Source: Niebla homalea (Eukaryota > Ascomycota > Lecanoromycetes > Lecanorales > Ramalinaceae). Taken from it: 64,000 bases of DNA. The notes beneath the pieces are model-generated. The model was given only the letters and a program-made list of their open reading frames with translations, was not told the DNA's origin and did not search any database. A program made the position numbers and the translations under genes. Positions 22,501 to 32,224 of the stretch are shown here, piece after piece. Position 1 is the stretch's first letter. The number at the start of each line of letters is the position of its first letter. Location of the stretch: assembly GCA_019925105.1 (NCBI GenBank), contig JAHGAU010000005.1, positions 496,001 to 560,000 of the forward strand, given 5' to 3'.

Positions 22501-24240
22501 CGAGGTGGCTTTCGAAGGATGAACAGAATCATGATTGTTGTTGGCTGTTGGCGAAACGCCCAATGTGGAAGTAGCAGATCCATCAATTACCGGTACGAAT
22601 TCATCGAGTGTCGAGCCAGAACGTACCATGCTTGGATCCCACACATCTCTATCCTGAACGGCGTGCTTGGACTTGTGCGTCCCGACCAGTCCAAATCTAC
22701 GACTGGACCCTAATTGAGGTGATTTGACGAATCCGTTCACTCTTGGTGTCCCGTACTTGGTGCCTCCACGTCTTCGCCGTTCTTTTGGGAATCGCCCTCG
22801 GTCAAAGCCATCCGGGAATGCTGAATCCTGATTCAACCCTGACTGTGCATCAATGGCTCCGTCATCTGATTGCATTGGACTATCAAGAGTATGGATTGCT
22901 TTGTCCACGAGGGCACGATGTAGCTTTCGAGATGCAGACAAACCCAGGTTTTGCTTTTGAGGAGGGCTCCCTGCATTTTGTAAGTCTTTTGTTGAGGAAG
23001 TTGGCTGATCGGCGTTAGGTTGATGTTTTATTTTGGGAAGTGTCACCAGGGTTTGATGATGTTCGGCGTCACGTCGGGTAGTATTCGCAAGCTTGTCTAC
23101 AACGTCATGACGAGTTGAAGCATTGCTCGAATGTGTTATAGCTTTGGTGGACAAATCGACGTGGGATTGCTGGTTGGAAAGTGTCTCATCGGACTGCAGG
23201 CCACGCTTGGTCAGAGCACGATTTGTTTGTGGCTTTGACATAGCAGTAGCCTGTGGCTTGCCTTTTAAGAGGTCTGTCACAGTAGACGTTTTTTCTAATC
23301 GATCATGAGATTGGAAGTCTATCAACGATGGTGTTCGGGCATTTTGGGTTTTACTAGGGATTCCGTAAAAGAACCCTGGCACAGGTGGTGTGAATGAAGT
23401 AGTTCCTCTATGTCTTATCGTTATCTGGTCAAGTTGAGGATCTAGGGTTGACCCCTCAGTATCTTCTTTATGAGATGGAGTTCCTGCCATTCGCGAAGTA
23501 GTGTTCACCATTAGCGACCTTCGTCTTTCTCTTTCCAGTCCCGTCTTCCGGAGGCTGTCTAGATCTGGACGGGACGTGGAGTTCCGCTTTCTTTCCGCAA
23601 CACCAGATGTAAGCTGGCGATGGGAACGAACGTCGTTTGCATTCCCAGCTTTCGCAGCTCGTTCGAAAGACGTCAACCCCCTTGGCGTAGAGTCCGTAGG
23701 TGTAGTACATTCAGCCATCTGCTTTCTGGCCAAGGGCGACCCGAAAGCAGACTCGCCATTGTTTTGGCCCTTCTCTCCATTTCTGCTGTTTCTCAGACTC
23801 ACTGGAATGTTATTGTCGGAACTAAGTGTGGTCCCAGCTGTCTTGGGAGTAACAACAGAAGCTTGAGTCGATGGCGTAGGCCTAGAGGTATTAAGCGAGG
23901 AGCTGATTTGTGTCTTTGTGACTGCTGATGTCTGACTCGAGGACCTGATTGGTGAATGGACAGGATGGGGTTTGGGGGAATGTGTAGGAGCCTTGGTCCT
24001 CGTACTCTTGTTTGTTGGATCGAAAAGCTCGCCCGACGGCGTAGGTTGGGGAGCATTGAAAGAGCTCTTGGGTCTCTTCGGCACTGATGATGCCTGACTT
24101 GTGGATTGAGCTGGAGAACGGAAGGCACTGGAATTGTTGGGAGGCCGGGCAGAAGGAGCCTTGGGAGCTTGTTGGCGGATTCGCTCCAGAATGTCTACAT
24201 CTTCATCATCCCTTGTCAAATCAATGATTGGGGGTGGCAT
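19507..24240 (-). CDS. Large WD40 protein with SUMO-interaction-like motif and WDxR motifs (DCAF-like; possibly Raf1/DIM-9)
   Basis: This is a single uninterrupted frame of 1577 residues. I start at 24240 because MPPPIIDLTRDDEDVD begins there; an in-frame codon 13 residues earlier adds nothing conserved. The N-terminus (I5-I6-D7-L8 followed by D/E) matches the SUMO-interaction motif consensus. About 600 disordered Ser/Thr/Pro/Arg-rich residues follow, then a helical basic segment near 610-690 (KYIRKNIKYLYRRVV), then a WD40 region (about 900-1400). Two repeats end in WDxR (VWDFRW near residue 1233, AWDVRRH near 1291), the motif by which DCAF receptors bind DDB1 in CUL4 ubiquitin ligases. The C-terminal 170 residues are charged. 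In filamentous fungi a large WD40 DCAF, DIM-9 (Raf1 in fission yeast), serves the CUL4-DDB1-H3K9 methyltransferase complex. That identity is my inference from architecture only. Confidence 0.75.
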   Translation of the reverse strand: MPPPIIDLTRDDEDVDILERIRQQAPKAPSARPPNNSSAFRSPAQSTSQASSVPKRPKSSFNAPQPTPSGELFDPTNKSTRTKAPTHSPKPHPVHSPIRSSSQTSAVTKTQISSSLNTSRPTPSTQASVVTPKTAGTTLSSDNNIPVSLRNSRNGEKGQNNGESAFGSPLARKQMAECTTPTDSTPRGLTSFERAAKAGNANDVRSHRQLTSGVAERKRNSTSRPDLDSLRKTGLERERRRSLMVNTTSRMAGTPSHKEDTEGSTLDPQLDQITIRHRGTTSFTPPVPGFFYGIPSKTQNARTPSLIDFQSHDRLEKTSTVTDLLKGKPQATAMSKPQTNRALTKRGLQSDETLSNQQSHVDLSTKAITHSSNASTRHDVVDKLANTTRRDAEHHQTLVTLPKIKHQPNADQPTSSTKDLQNAGSPPQKQNLGLSASRKLHRALVDKAIHTLDSPMQSDDGAIDAQSGLNQDSAFPDGFDRGRFPKERRRRGGTKYGTPRVNGFVKSPQLGSSRRFGLVGTHKSKHAVQDRDVWDPSMVRSGSTLDEFVPVIDGSATSTLGVSPTANNNHDSVHPSKATSNENPPNKSLPITLPMSPTKHDQLLEFIYSVLHPQLKKQEARHKERLNGSKSELKYISRNVANKLVNDDLVRFLQENNFSTEKSQRKYIRKNIKYLYRRVVDQTQHPHQDVPAKEQQNRGFWPDVPSKKANLPTQPAINYEAVSGQRLNAPNTQSDRHEGIPLQMLSSHSGRLPDLRLSSVEEDAQTAGRRSKALQLRDKPKIHPTSESSSQLQICPKRSPPTASDAQLEALLAQVALARPSKAMTRKASENIDIDDDDQTKLVEDKYVVKSICDTLHPRATKVVAIESNVVDPASRADRTTSSLLRHRELGSARKIDIGGELKLRTLEKLRPWRKWKGASSDIVSVAWAPDSLMYAVGAAAHTNHEDLEYNRPCNLMLGELSSNQLWELPDHRTMRPTPDRISTGYNSRQETYNACDPVLYQTVGSIAFSANGRQMYTASFDKTLKVWDTANGRRACTQTMDHEAVVVAVDVARDPAVMAIATASQLVSKAIRIYHGTEESIDPVPLELSSSRAEARRDLKIYPERIAWGPTSQTNHLLLAGFSAWEDAERAGEGQLCLWDVHTQQPFKITPASQSVSAAAWHPVSPFFATGGAPGTSALSKSHSTRSVVRVYDPRWLTRCAMEYESPAYEITDITFHPLDSNLVTAGCTDGSSFVWDFRWHDKPLHKLIHGNAIMELDHHRHRERSDTGVMISLWGPQGSLYYTGSSDGLVKAWDVRRHPEDVHVRDVAQVGAAIQNGAFSPDFSHLLVGDADGAIHILSSAPTSSPYTHNSTDEYSGEQVQLVRAADGSGKRLNADEDHAGSEGIDAANELLRTGQLILDPVYGPGKGPGYTGPYVKDDRRYRREDGIPLELKEEFDRQQTFDRYGRINEAVAAEKRYYHAMRKAKLNESKTGTFPPRNEGNLAPTNSKIDHSDMVKEGHLGTKSFGDYMSRAKADNAKSQVAKGRKEHKLSNPRLLKGARDTVISNQRMLKDDHWWPRLGEEEITRAQQRGGGT

Positions 24241-24592
24241 CGTGGAGAGCCCGTAAAAGCCTAGGATTTCGTGGATCATCTACACAGCAGGGTGCGATGC
24301 AAATGGCCAATGCCCCTGGCCATTGGCTTATTGAACAGCATGACGAGTGTCCTTCTCTAGCAAGTCAGCGATAAGAGACTCGTTAGTGACAGAAGAGAGG
24401 AGGACTTACTAGAGCAAACAGCAGCCGAGCGGATTGAGGTTGCACCTTTGCATCGACCGCGTCAAAGCGCGCCAAGAAATCTAATGGATTCAACTGCCTA
24501 CGCGCCGGGGTCTCGTACAAAAGGGGGCGTGTATTTTGACATCTATTACTCTATCATCAGACACTAACCGAGATCATCGCATACAATCTAAA
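24241..24592. other. Short intergenic region
   Basis: 350 bp between the WD40 gene start and the transporter stop, both minus. It probably contains the WD40-gene promoter. An imperfect inverted CCAATGGCCAGGGGCATTGG-like sequence lies near 24305-24330. Confidence 0.4.
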
Positions 24593-26008
24593 TTACATCG
24601 ACCTCTGAGGAGCTTTGAGTGATGCAAAAACGAGGCCACAGACTCCAATCATTCCGGCTCCACCAATCGCATAGGCTATCTCTCGCCCTCCCCACCAGTA
24701 CAGTGTACAGAATGTCAGAGGTCCGAGAGACCTGCCTAACTGGCCTGACAAACGGTCAGCGAGGTTGATACCACCCAGACGCGAATACTCACCCCAGCTG
24801 CGATGGTTACCCAATTTTTCTCCCCTTTCCCCTGCTCCGGCCTCAAAACTACTCAGGCTGTTGAGCCCGGTGACGACCGTTGCACTCGTAACGGCGAGGA
24901 GGCTTGCTGCCACCCAAAGGCCCGTCTCCGTGGTGAGGCGTCCAAGCAAGAAAAAGCTCGCCGCACATGCGACAATCCCAAGCTGCACAACACGAAGGGG
25001 ATGAAGTCGCCTTGTGACGGCGCCTTGGAGGATTGAAGCAATCAAGCCCATAAAGCCGAGGAGCTTTCCAGTCTGAGAAGAGGTGTAGCCGAACAGATCA
25101 TAAGTCATGAACGGTAAGGAAAATTCCATGCCGCTAAAGTGCATGATGAATATGAAATGCGTGAAATTCAGTAATGTGTGTGAATTGGTGCGACTCGTGT
25201 TGCTCCGTGTAGCAGGTGGCTTGTCCTTTGATGTAGTCCCGTGAAAAATTTCTCTCGGTCTTGAAGAGGGCAATGTTTCGGGCAGGTAGAAATAAAGATA
25301 GGCTGTCTCGACGACGATCAAGGACAAGGAGACCCCTGCTGCAGTAGCGAATGGATTGGCGACAAGCGTCTCGATGTTGGCCAGAGCGGCTCCAAGAGCA
25401 GGACCGAATGTGAAAGCAATGGAAAAGCAGGCGCCGACCAATGCCATGGTGGCTCCTCGTTGCTTCTCATCGCTAATGTCCGCCGCCATTGCCGTAGCCA
25501 ATTGAACGTTTCCCTCACTCAAACCACCCACAACACGGCTTGCCAGGAATGTTCGAAAGTCTGTAGCTGCGACCCAAAGAGCCACTGATGCAATGTTTCC
25601 GGCCATGGACCATAGCAATGCTGTCCGTCGCCCATGCTTGTCTGACAAAGTACCAATCACAGGAGAGGCGATGGCTTGAAGAAATGAGAAGAGTGAGCCT
25701 AAAGCTCCTCCAAGAAGGACAATGTCATAGCGGTCATTGATTGGACGTGAGAAGGATCGTTTGTACGTGTTCAGGCCTTCAAGAATGCGACTGAGGAGGG
25801 ATGAGGATGCTTGAGAGCTTTCAAGATTGCGGTAGAACTCCAGAAGTTTGGGGAACAGCGGCAAGATGAACGTGAATGAAATCTAGATGGAGCATCAGCG
25901 GAGTCGCACAAGTTGGAAGAGGAGGCGCACGAGATCAAGCAGTAGGGAGATGAAGATGACCCGAAGTATTTGCTTGCGTTTGGCGTCTGGACCAGGTTCC
26001 GCGGCCAT
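24593..26008 (-). CDS. MFS transporter, MFSD10/TETRAN-like
   Basis: There are three exons: 26008-25931, 25882-24793 and 24744-24593, giving 439 residues and about 12 membrane helices. Exon 1 (MAAEPGPDAKRKQILRVIF) joins through a 48-nt intron to ISFTFILPLFPKLLEFY, restoring helix 1. The MFS motif A appears as GTLSDKHGRRTALLWSM between helices 2 and 3. Helix 5 carries GPALGAALA. The second intron (24792-24745) is also 48 nt, with GTGAGT, CTGAC and CAG signals. It has no stop in frame, so retention would add 16 residues; splicing gives the conserved WGQLGRSLGPL. Relatives are vacuolar or plasma-membrane drug or organic-anion exporters, but the substrate is unknown. Confidence 0.88.
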
Positions 26009-27482
26009 TGCTGTTGTAGCTAGATGGGTTCGTGAAAAGAAAGAGATTCGTAGAAGGCAGCAACGGCTCCAATAAAGAGGGGTAAGGCATCGAAGCGTAA
26101 ACAATGATGATGGGAAACGTCTCCCTAATGAGGTAGCAAGTACCCCGTACTCGTGGAGAAGCGTGGGAGCTCCAAAGAGTCAAGCCGAGGAGATGTTTCT
26201 TGCGTCATATTCAGCCGGCAAAATATCGGCAGCCGAATGAAAATTTAAAAAGGTGTCGGTTTAGGAGATGCCGATCAAATAGTGCTCAGGAATCATTAAT
26301 CACATCACTGTTGATTTCGGAGTATTCACGTGCAATGCGAGATTACATCTTGACATTCGAAAGAGAACAATGGTATACCCATAATTCTGAAAGGCATTGA
26401 AATTTCCAAGCAGTGTTTGCCAGATAGAGGTTAGACCCGGCGCTTCCGTTCCAGCCGGGAAGGGCGGCTACCAAATATTAGGCTGGCCCCTGAAGTCTTG
26501 AACCTCAACCCTCTCACCCTTTCATCTAATTCTGAGACACCATAAGCCTACCACAAGCCCCCTAGGAGCCCACCACGAGGCCATGGGTGTCGCATCATCG
26601 CTCTACCCCGTTGGAGTCTGGAGAGCCTCATTGACAGTGGTCCTAGGCAAGAAATGCACGGAATTGTTAGAGCCTTGCGCCCATGCGGACATACAGATCC
26701 TAATTCAACAATATATTGTAATGCAATTCGCTAGAAACCTAAGACCAGGGTCATGGCATGACATGGCATAGGTCATCAATGCAAATGTCTTCTCTGACTT
26801 ATGCCACAAGGGCGTCAATTTCGACCTTCATCCTGAAACTCGGCGCATCTACTGAGAATCCATATCGAGTCAAACCACCGGTGGGGTAGAGCCTGAAGCA
26901 TGAGGAGGCATAGCAGAAACAGCGCATTATTGTCGTCGTCGTCGTCAAGAGTCTCATACGATATTGCTGTCCATCTTCGTCCTAAAAAAGCACGCTGGCT
27001 TGGCCATTGCAATGAGCTTTCTAATATTCCACCGCCATATGGAAATCTGTCTGTACCTCACTCCTGCAATTTACCTACCTCGCAAGGATCTAGCTGCAAC
27101 AATTTACTTCTATACAGCCGACATCATTTAACATTAACTTCCCTTCTCGTGCCACATCTTCACTTTCCTGCACACACGGTCTTTACCATTTTATCTTCAT
27201 CACAGCCTGAGTAGCTGAGCTCGTCGTCTGCTCTTTGTAGCACTTACACTCCTTTTCATTTATCAACATTTGTCCTTCTTTCCAAGATCGTCTCGCAAGT
27301 CGAACGATTTGACAACTAGCTGGTCCCAAACTTTACGCAATTAATCCAAAGTAATCATCGGCACACAGCTATCGTTGAGATCGCGTTCATCCACAGTAAA
27401 AGTTCCACCACCTCCACAGAACACTGCTAGATCGGCAACAAGTCAAAGACAAGGGTTCACATCATTTGTTCACAGCGTCAAC
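26009..27482. other. Long intergenic region (promoters of the MFS and CAP genes)
   Basis: About 1.5 kb between divergent genes. I see no credible gene or RNA. The right part (27030-27480) is C/T-rich and probably forms the 5' UTR of the CAP-protein gene. Confidence 0.5.
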
Positions 27483-27989
27483 ATGCAGAGAAGCCTTGTA
27501 CTCGTCGCCTTACTCACGGTTGGCGGTCTGGCGAGCCCGGTGCTCAACCCTCGAAACCCATCAAGTGGTATTGCTGCTCACCAGCATCACAACCACATAG
27601 AGTACCACCTCCTCCGAGCAAGGAACAAGGTCAAGACGCGAGCATTACAAGAGGGCTCTACATCAGGGGAAGGCAATGAGGGGGAGACTCCGGCAGAGCA
27701 AATGCTCGATGAATTAGACAAGCTCTATGGCGACAGTCAGGGTCAAGGACCCTCGGACGCGTGGGCCCAACAAGGACAATCGCAATCTCAGGCCCAAGCT
27801 CAAGCACAAGCTCAGGCTCAACCCGCTCAACAAGCGCCTTCTCCAGCTCAACCAGAAGAGCATGTTGAGAAGCACATGGTGACTATTACCATGGGCGGTA
27901 GTCAACCTTCCTCTCAGCCTCAAACTCCGGATCACTCGCAACAAGATCAGGAACAAGAGGCTGCAGTACAACAACAGCAACAGCAGCAG

Positions 27990-28049
<60 letters not shown>

Positions 28050-28806
28050 ACTGAAGCGAAGCCTCAGCCAAGCAAGCATGAGCCTGCCCCAAGTTCCTCT
28101 ACTTCGAGCTCAGGTATCAGTACGGATGGCTTACCCACGGAGTTTGTGACAGACCTCTCGCCCGAAAGCACAGTCTACAAAGGTCTTTCCAATCTACACC
28201 ACGATATTCATCGGCAAAATCATTCTTTGAATGCGTTGTCATGGAACGATACCCTCTTCGAGTATGCGAAAGAGACTGCCACCTCGTGCATCTATGGGCA
28301 TAGTCTAGCCCCGGGCGGGGGAGGGTACGGTCAAAACATCGCTGCCGGAAATGCGCCCGGTAATATCTCTGCCATTCTGACCAACGCATACTACAATGAC
28401 GAGCTACCCCTTTTCCTGCAAGCGGTCGGAGAATTTGGGAACAATAATCCCGACATGTCCAATTTCGAAAAGTGGGGTCATGTTACCCAAATGCTATGGA
28501 AAAATACTATATCCTTCGCTTGCTATACGGCGACATGCTCACCGCCCGGTGCGGACGCACAAGCATGCGATGGCAGTGGGCAGTCATACTTGAAGAACGT
28601 GGCTTGTGGCAATGGAGGCACACCAGCTTATAACACTGTGTGCAACTATTATCCTCCAGGTAAGCATTCTTGATTCCCAAGGCCTTTTGAGGCACGAATT
28701 CACATACGCAGGTAATTACGCGAACGAATACTCAGCTGTGCCGGCACCTGCGGACAGTATGCCTTTTGTACAGATGACGAAGCAACACGGAGTAGTCGGG
28801 CTTTGA
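27483..28806 (+). CDS. Secreted CAP/SCP (PR-1-like) protein with polyglutamine tract
   Basis: There are two exons, 27483-28659 and 28712-28806, giving 423 residues. The 52-nt intron (GTAAGC...CGCAG) adds NYANEYSAVPAP after YYPPG. A signal peptide is clear (MQRSLVLVALLTVGGLASP). A low-complexity stretch (about 95-215) follows, with a Gln-Ala repeat (SQSQAQAQAQAQAQ) and 26 consecutive Gln (163-188). The CAP domain (about 225-400) shows the HHDIHRQNHS first motif, an active-site-like His, the CAP1 motif GHVTQMLWKNT, YTATCSPPG, and the closing motif VCNYYPPGNY. Fungal CAP proteins (Pry family) are extracellular and bind sterols or fatty acids; the Cys-rich folding fits. The polyQ arm is an addition not required by the fold. 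Confidence 0.9.
27969..28046 (+). repeat. CAG/CAA tract encoding 26 glutamines
   Basis: 78 nt of mixed CAG and CAA codons lie inside the CAP-protein gene. CAA interruptions at several places would lower slippage. An imperfect Gln-Ala repeat lies upstream at about 27780-27830. Confidence 0.95.
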
Positions 28807-29799
28807 GAGCGAATCTGCGACTGAAGGACCTCATGGAGCGCTGTATACCCTGATTCCACTGCTCATGTGGATGATATGGAGAAATGGTGAGAGTGTGCGG
28901 GATGTTTGGCTTTAAGATTTGATATGTTTGAGATTCTTTGGATTCTTTGTCGATACTTTTTGACCCCTAAGTCTACTGGCTGCAGCCAGTAGTGCAACAT
29001 TCAGTGCTTGTCTACGGTAGTACAATGAAGCATATGACGGACTTGCTCCATACATTCTGTCACTCCTTGAGCTCATATGCAGTACCCATACTGGAGCCCA
29101 AAGTACATGCTGCGAAAGCATCTCACATTCAGCGACGGTGGGAGAATCTCAGATGATACTTTCCCTGGGCCAGTTCACATTCAAAAACCGAGTGCAGCGC
29201 AGATGAATTTCCATACCTCAACAAAGCCTGCGAGCCTGCCATTCTTAATGCCTCGCTCTATTTCCGCGGGGAGCTTTCCCCGCTGTTCACAAGATTGAAT
29301 TCATCCAATTGTCGAGAAGGTGAATGGTAGTAATGTTCCGATTCATGCGGGACAAACGCCACTCGTTGGATCCGAGGAGCGTGCATGATGCAAGCTGCTT
29401 AAACGGATGTATTTCCTATTTCCCTTGCCTGATCCGCATGTCTGCATCAAAGCAAGACCTATTTGGGAAATTGTGACAACATCTCGTGACATGGACATTG
29501 ATCAAGAGATTCATCATAAATGGCTCTTGCTAGCATTGACCAATGAACTGAACTTTATATCCCAACCTTGCCTTATCGATTAGCATCCCCTCACCATCAC
29601 TCGTACCAGTGCGTCATGAATTCACGCGATCCCTTCAACCCATGCTCTTCAAAGGACTCGGCCCATTTCTCTAGCCGAGGATTGACTGTATCGCCTCATG
29701 CAGCACTCGAATCTTTCGATAATCACCGTACAGTCTCTCTCCAAGGCAATCTCTCCGTACATCCAACCAATACGACGTCATACAAATCGCCCCACGAAC
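28807..29799. other. Intergenic region, no supported gene
   Basis: About 1 kb between two plus-strand genes. An ATG at 29698 is in frame with the next gene and could extend it by 34 basic, acid-free residues. Otherwise I see nothing. Confidence 0.45.
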
Positions 29800-32167
29800 A
29801 TGGCATCATTTGCTAGTGCGAGTAGGGGCGGTGATGGCCTGAAGCTTTCAAATCGGCTACATGCGAGCCGTAGCCCGTACGTACGCGGTGTCTAAACCCT
29901 ACTACACAATTCGATCTTGAAGCTGAGAAATGTGAATGGCAGGTCCGAGGACATAAGAACAATCCAGTAGCATGGCAGGAATGGGATGAAGAGGCTTTGA
30001 GCTTGGCAAAGACCTACAATCGACTTCTTTTCGTAAGCATAGGATATGCCGCATGTCATTGTACGAAAGGGAGGTACCTGCCAAAAGCTGTCACTTGTTG
30101 ATCCTGACTCTAGGGTGCCATGTCATGGAAAGGGAGTCCTTCGAATCGACCGAAGTAGCTGAGACACTCAACAAGCATTTCATTCCCATCAAGATCGACC
30201 GCGAAGAGCGTCCAGACATAGATGCCATCTACATGAATTATGTTCAAGCAACCACCGGCTCAGGTGGTTGGCCACTCAACGTTTTCATTACGCCAGAACT
30301 AGAGCCCGTGTTTGGCGGCACCTACTTCCCAGGACCGAACCATTCTCGGGGGGCTGGTTCTATGGCAATTGCAGATCAGACAGGATTTCTGGACATCCTA
30401 CAGAAGATGACGACCGTGTGGACTGAGCAGGAGAGCAGATGCAGAGACAGCGCGAAGGAGATCACGCGACAACTCAAAAGCTTTGCCGAGGAAGGTATCA
30501 ATGGCCAAAATGAACATGCGACTGAGAAGGCGGGGGAAAGTCTGGAGATTGAACTATTAGATGATGCCCTTTCACATTTCCAAGGACGATACGACAGGGT
30601 CAATGGAGGCTTCTCTTCCGCTCCTAAATTTCCAACCCCTGTGAATTTGAGCTTTCTCCTGCGATTGGGACAATGGCCCATAACTGTCAAGGATATCGTT
30701 GGGGAAGATGATTGTGTCACAGCCAAAGACATGGCTCTACACACGCTGAGATACATGGCCAGAGGGGGTATCCGTGATCAACTTGGATACGGCTTTTCCC
30801 GATACTCAGTCACGAAAGACTGGAGCCTCCCCCATTTTGAGAAGATGCTCTACGATCAGTCTCAGCTTCTGGATGTCTTTCTCGATGCCTTCTTGATAAG
30901 CCGTGACCCCGAAATGTTGGGCGCAGTATTCGACATAGCCACCTATCTGACAAGTCCCCCCATGGCTGCACCTACAGGAGGTTTCTTCTCCGCCGAAGAC
31001 GCAGACTCATTGCCAACCAAGACTGACACCGAGAAGCGAGAAGGGGCCTATTACGTATGGACGCTCAAAGAAATCCAGACGGTGCTAGGCCCTCGCGATG
31101 GCAACATCCTCGCTCGCTTCTACGGGGTCAACGCGGACGGCAATGTCGCCCGCCACAACGACCCCCACGACGAATTCATCAACCAAAACGTCCTCAAAAT
31201 CTCCACCACCCCATCAATCCTAGCCAAAGACCTCGGCTTGCCCGAATCCATCATGACTTCAACCCTCAAATCCGGCCGCCAGAAACTCCGCGAGTACCGT
31301 GAAGCCCACCGCCCTCGCCCTGCCCTCGATGACAAGATCATCACCTGCTGGAACGGCCTGGCCATCTCCTCCCTCGCCCGCACCGCGTCGGTCCTCCACT
31401 CCATCGACCCCGACAAATCCCGGACATGCCTCAACGCCGCCCTCTCCGCCGCCACATTCATCCGAAAAGAACTCTTCGACGAATCGTCCCAAACCCTCTA
31501 TCGAGTTTACCGCTCCGGCCGTGGCGACACCAAAGCGTTGTGCGATGACTACGCCTTCATGATCCACGGCCTCCTCGACCTCTACGAAGCCACCTTCGAC
31601 GATGCACACCTCCACTTCGCAGACACGCTGCAGAAGATCCAGCTGGCCCGCTTCCGGGACGTCGAGGGCGGAGGCGGCTTCTTCACCACGCCATCCCCGC
31701 ACCCGCCAGACCTGCTGCTCCGGCTGAAGAGCGGCATGGACGCCGCGGAACCGTCCTCCAACAGCGTCTCGGCGCGGAATCTGTACAGGTTGGCAAGCAT
31801 GCTGGGGGATGACTCGTATGGAAAAGTGGCGGCGGAGACGGTCATGGCGTTTGAGGCCGAGGTGGAGCAGTTCCCGCACTGTTTCGCGGGCATGATGGGG
31901 AGTGTTGTGGTGGGGCGGTTGGGGATGAAGGGCGTAGTGCTTACGGGGCATGCTGGAGCGCAGGAGGAAGAGGAGGAGGAGGAGGAGGGCGTGTTGGAGA
32001 AGTTGCGGGGGAAGGTGAGGCCGGATGTCACAGTTGTGAGCGTGGGGAAAGGGAGGGGTGAGTGGTTGAGAGGGCGGAATGCGTTGCTGAGGGCTATGGA
32101 TGGGGAGAAGAGGGGGGTGATGGTGTGTGAGGCCGGGGCATGTCGGGAGGGGTTGGAGTATCTGTGA
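29800..32167 (+). CDS. YyaL/SSP411 (SPATA20) family thioredoxin-fold protein
   Basis: There are three exons: 29800-29880, 29943-30060 and 30114-32167, giving 750 residues, the family length. Joining restores NRLHASRSPYVRGHKNNPVAW, YAACHWCHVMERESFE (CHWC is the thioredoxin-like CxxC) and the TGSGGWPLNVFITPE segment. The thioredoxin-like domain occupies about 20-190. The rest is an (alpha/alpha)6-barrel resembling sugar isomerases and epimerases (YGFSRYSVTKDWSLPHFEKMLYDQ; DDKIITCWNGLAISSLA). The biochemical role of the family is not settled. A poly-Glu run near residue 690 sits in the C-terminal part. An upstream in-frame ATG (29698) would add a basic N-terminus that could target mitochondria. 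The gene is convergent with the next one, 57 bp apart. Confidence 0.9.
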
Positions 32168-32224
32168 TGGAGGAGTCGAGGATGTGACATATACATGAAA
32201 AGGGATCTTTCCGCGCAATATTCA

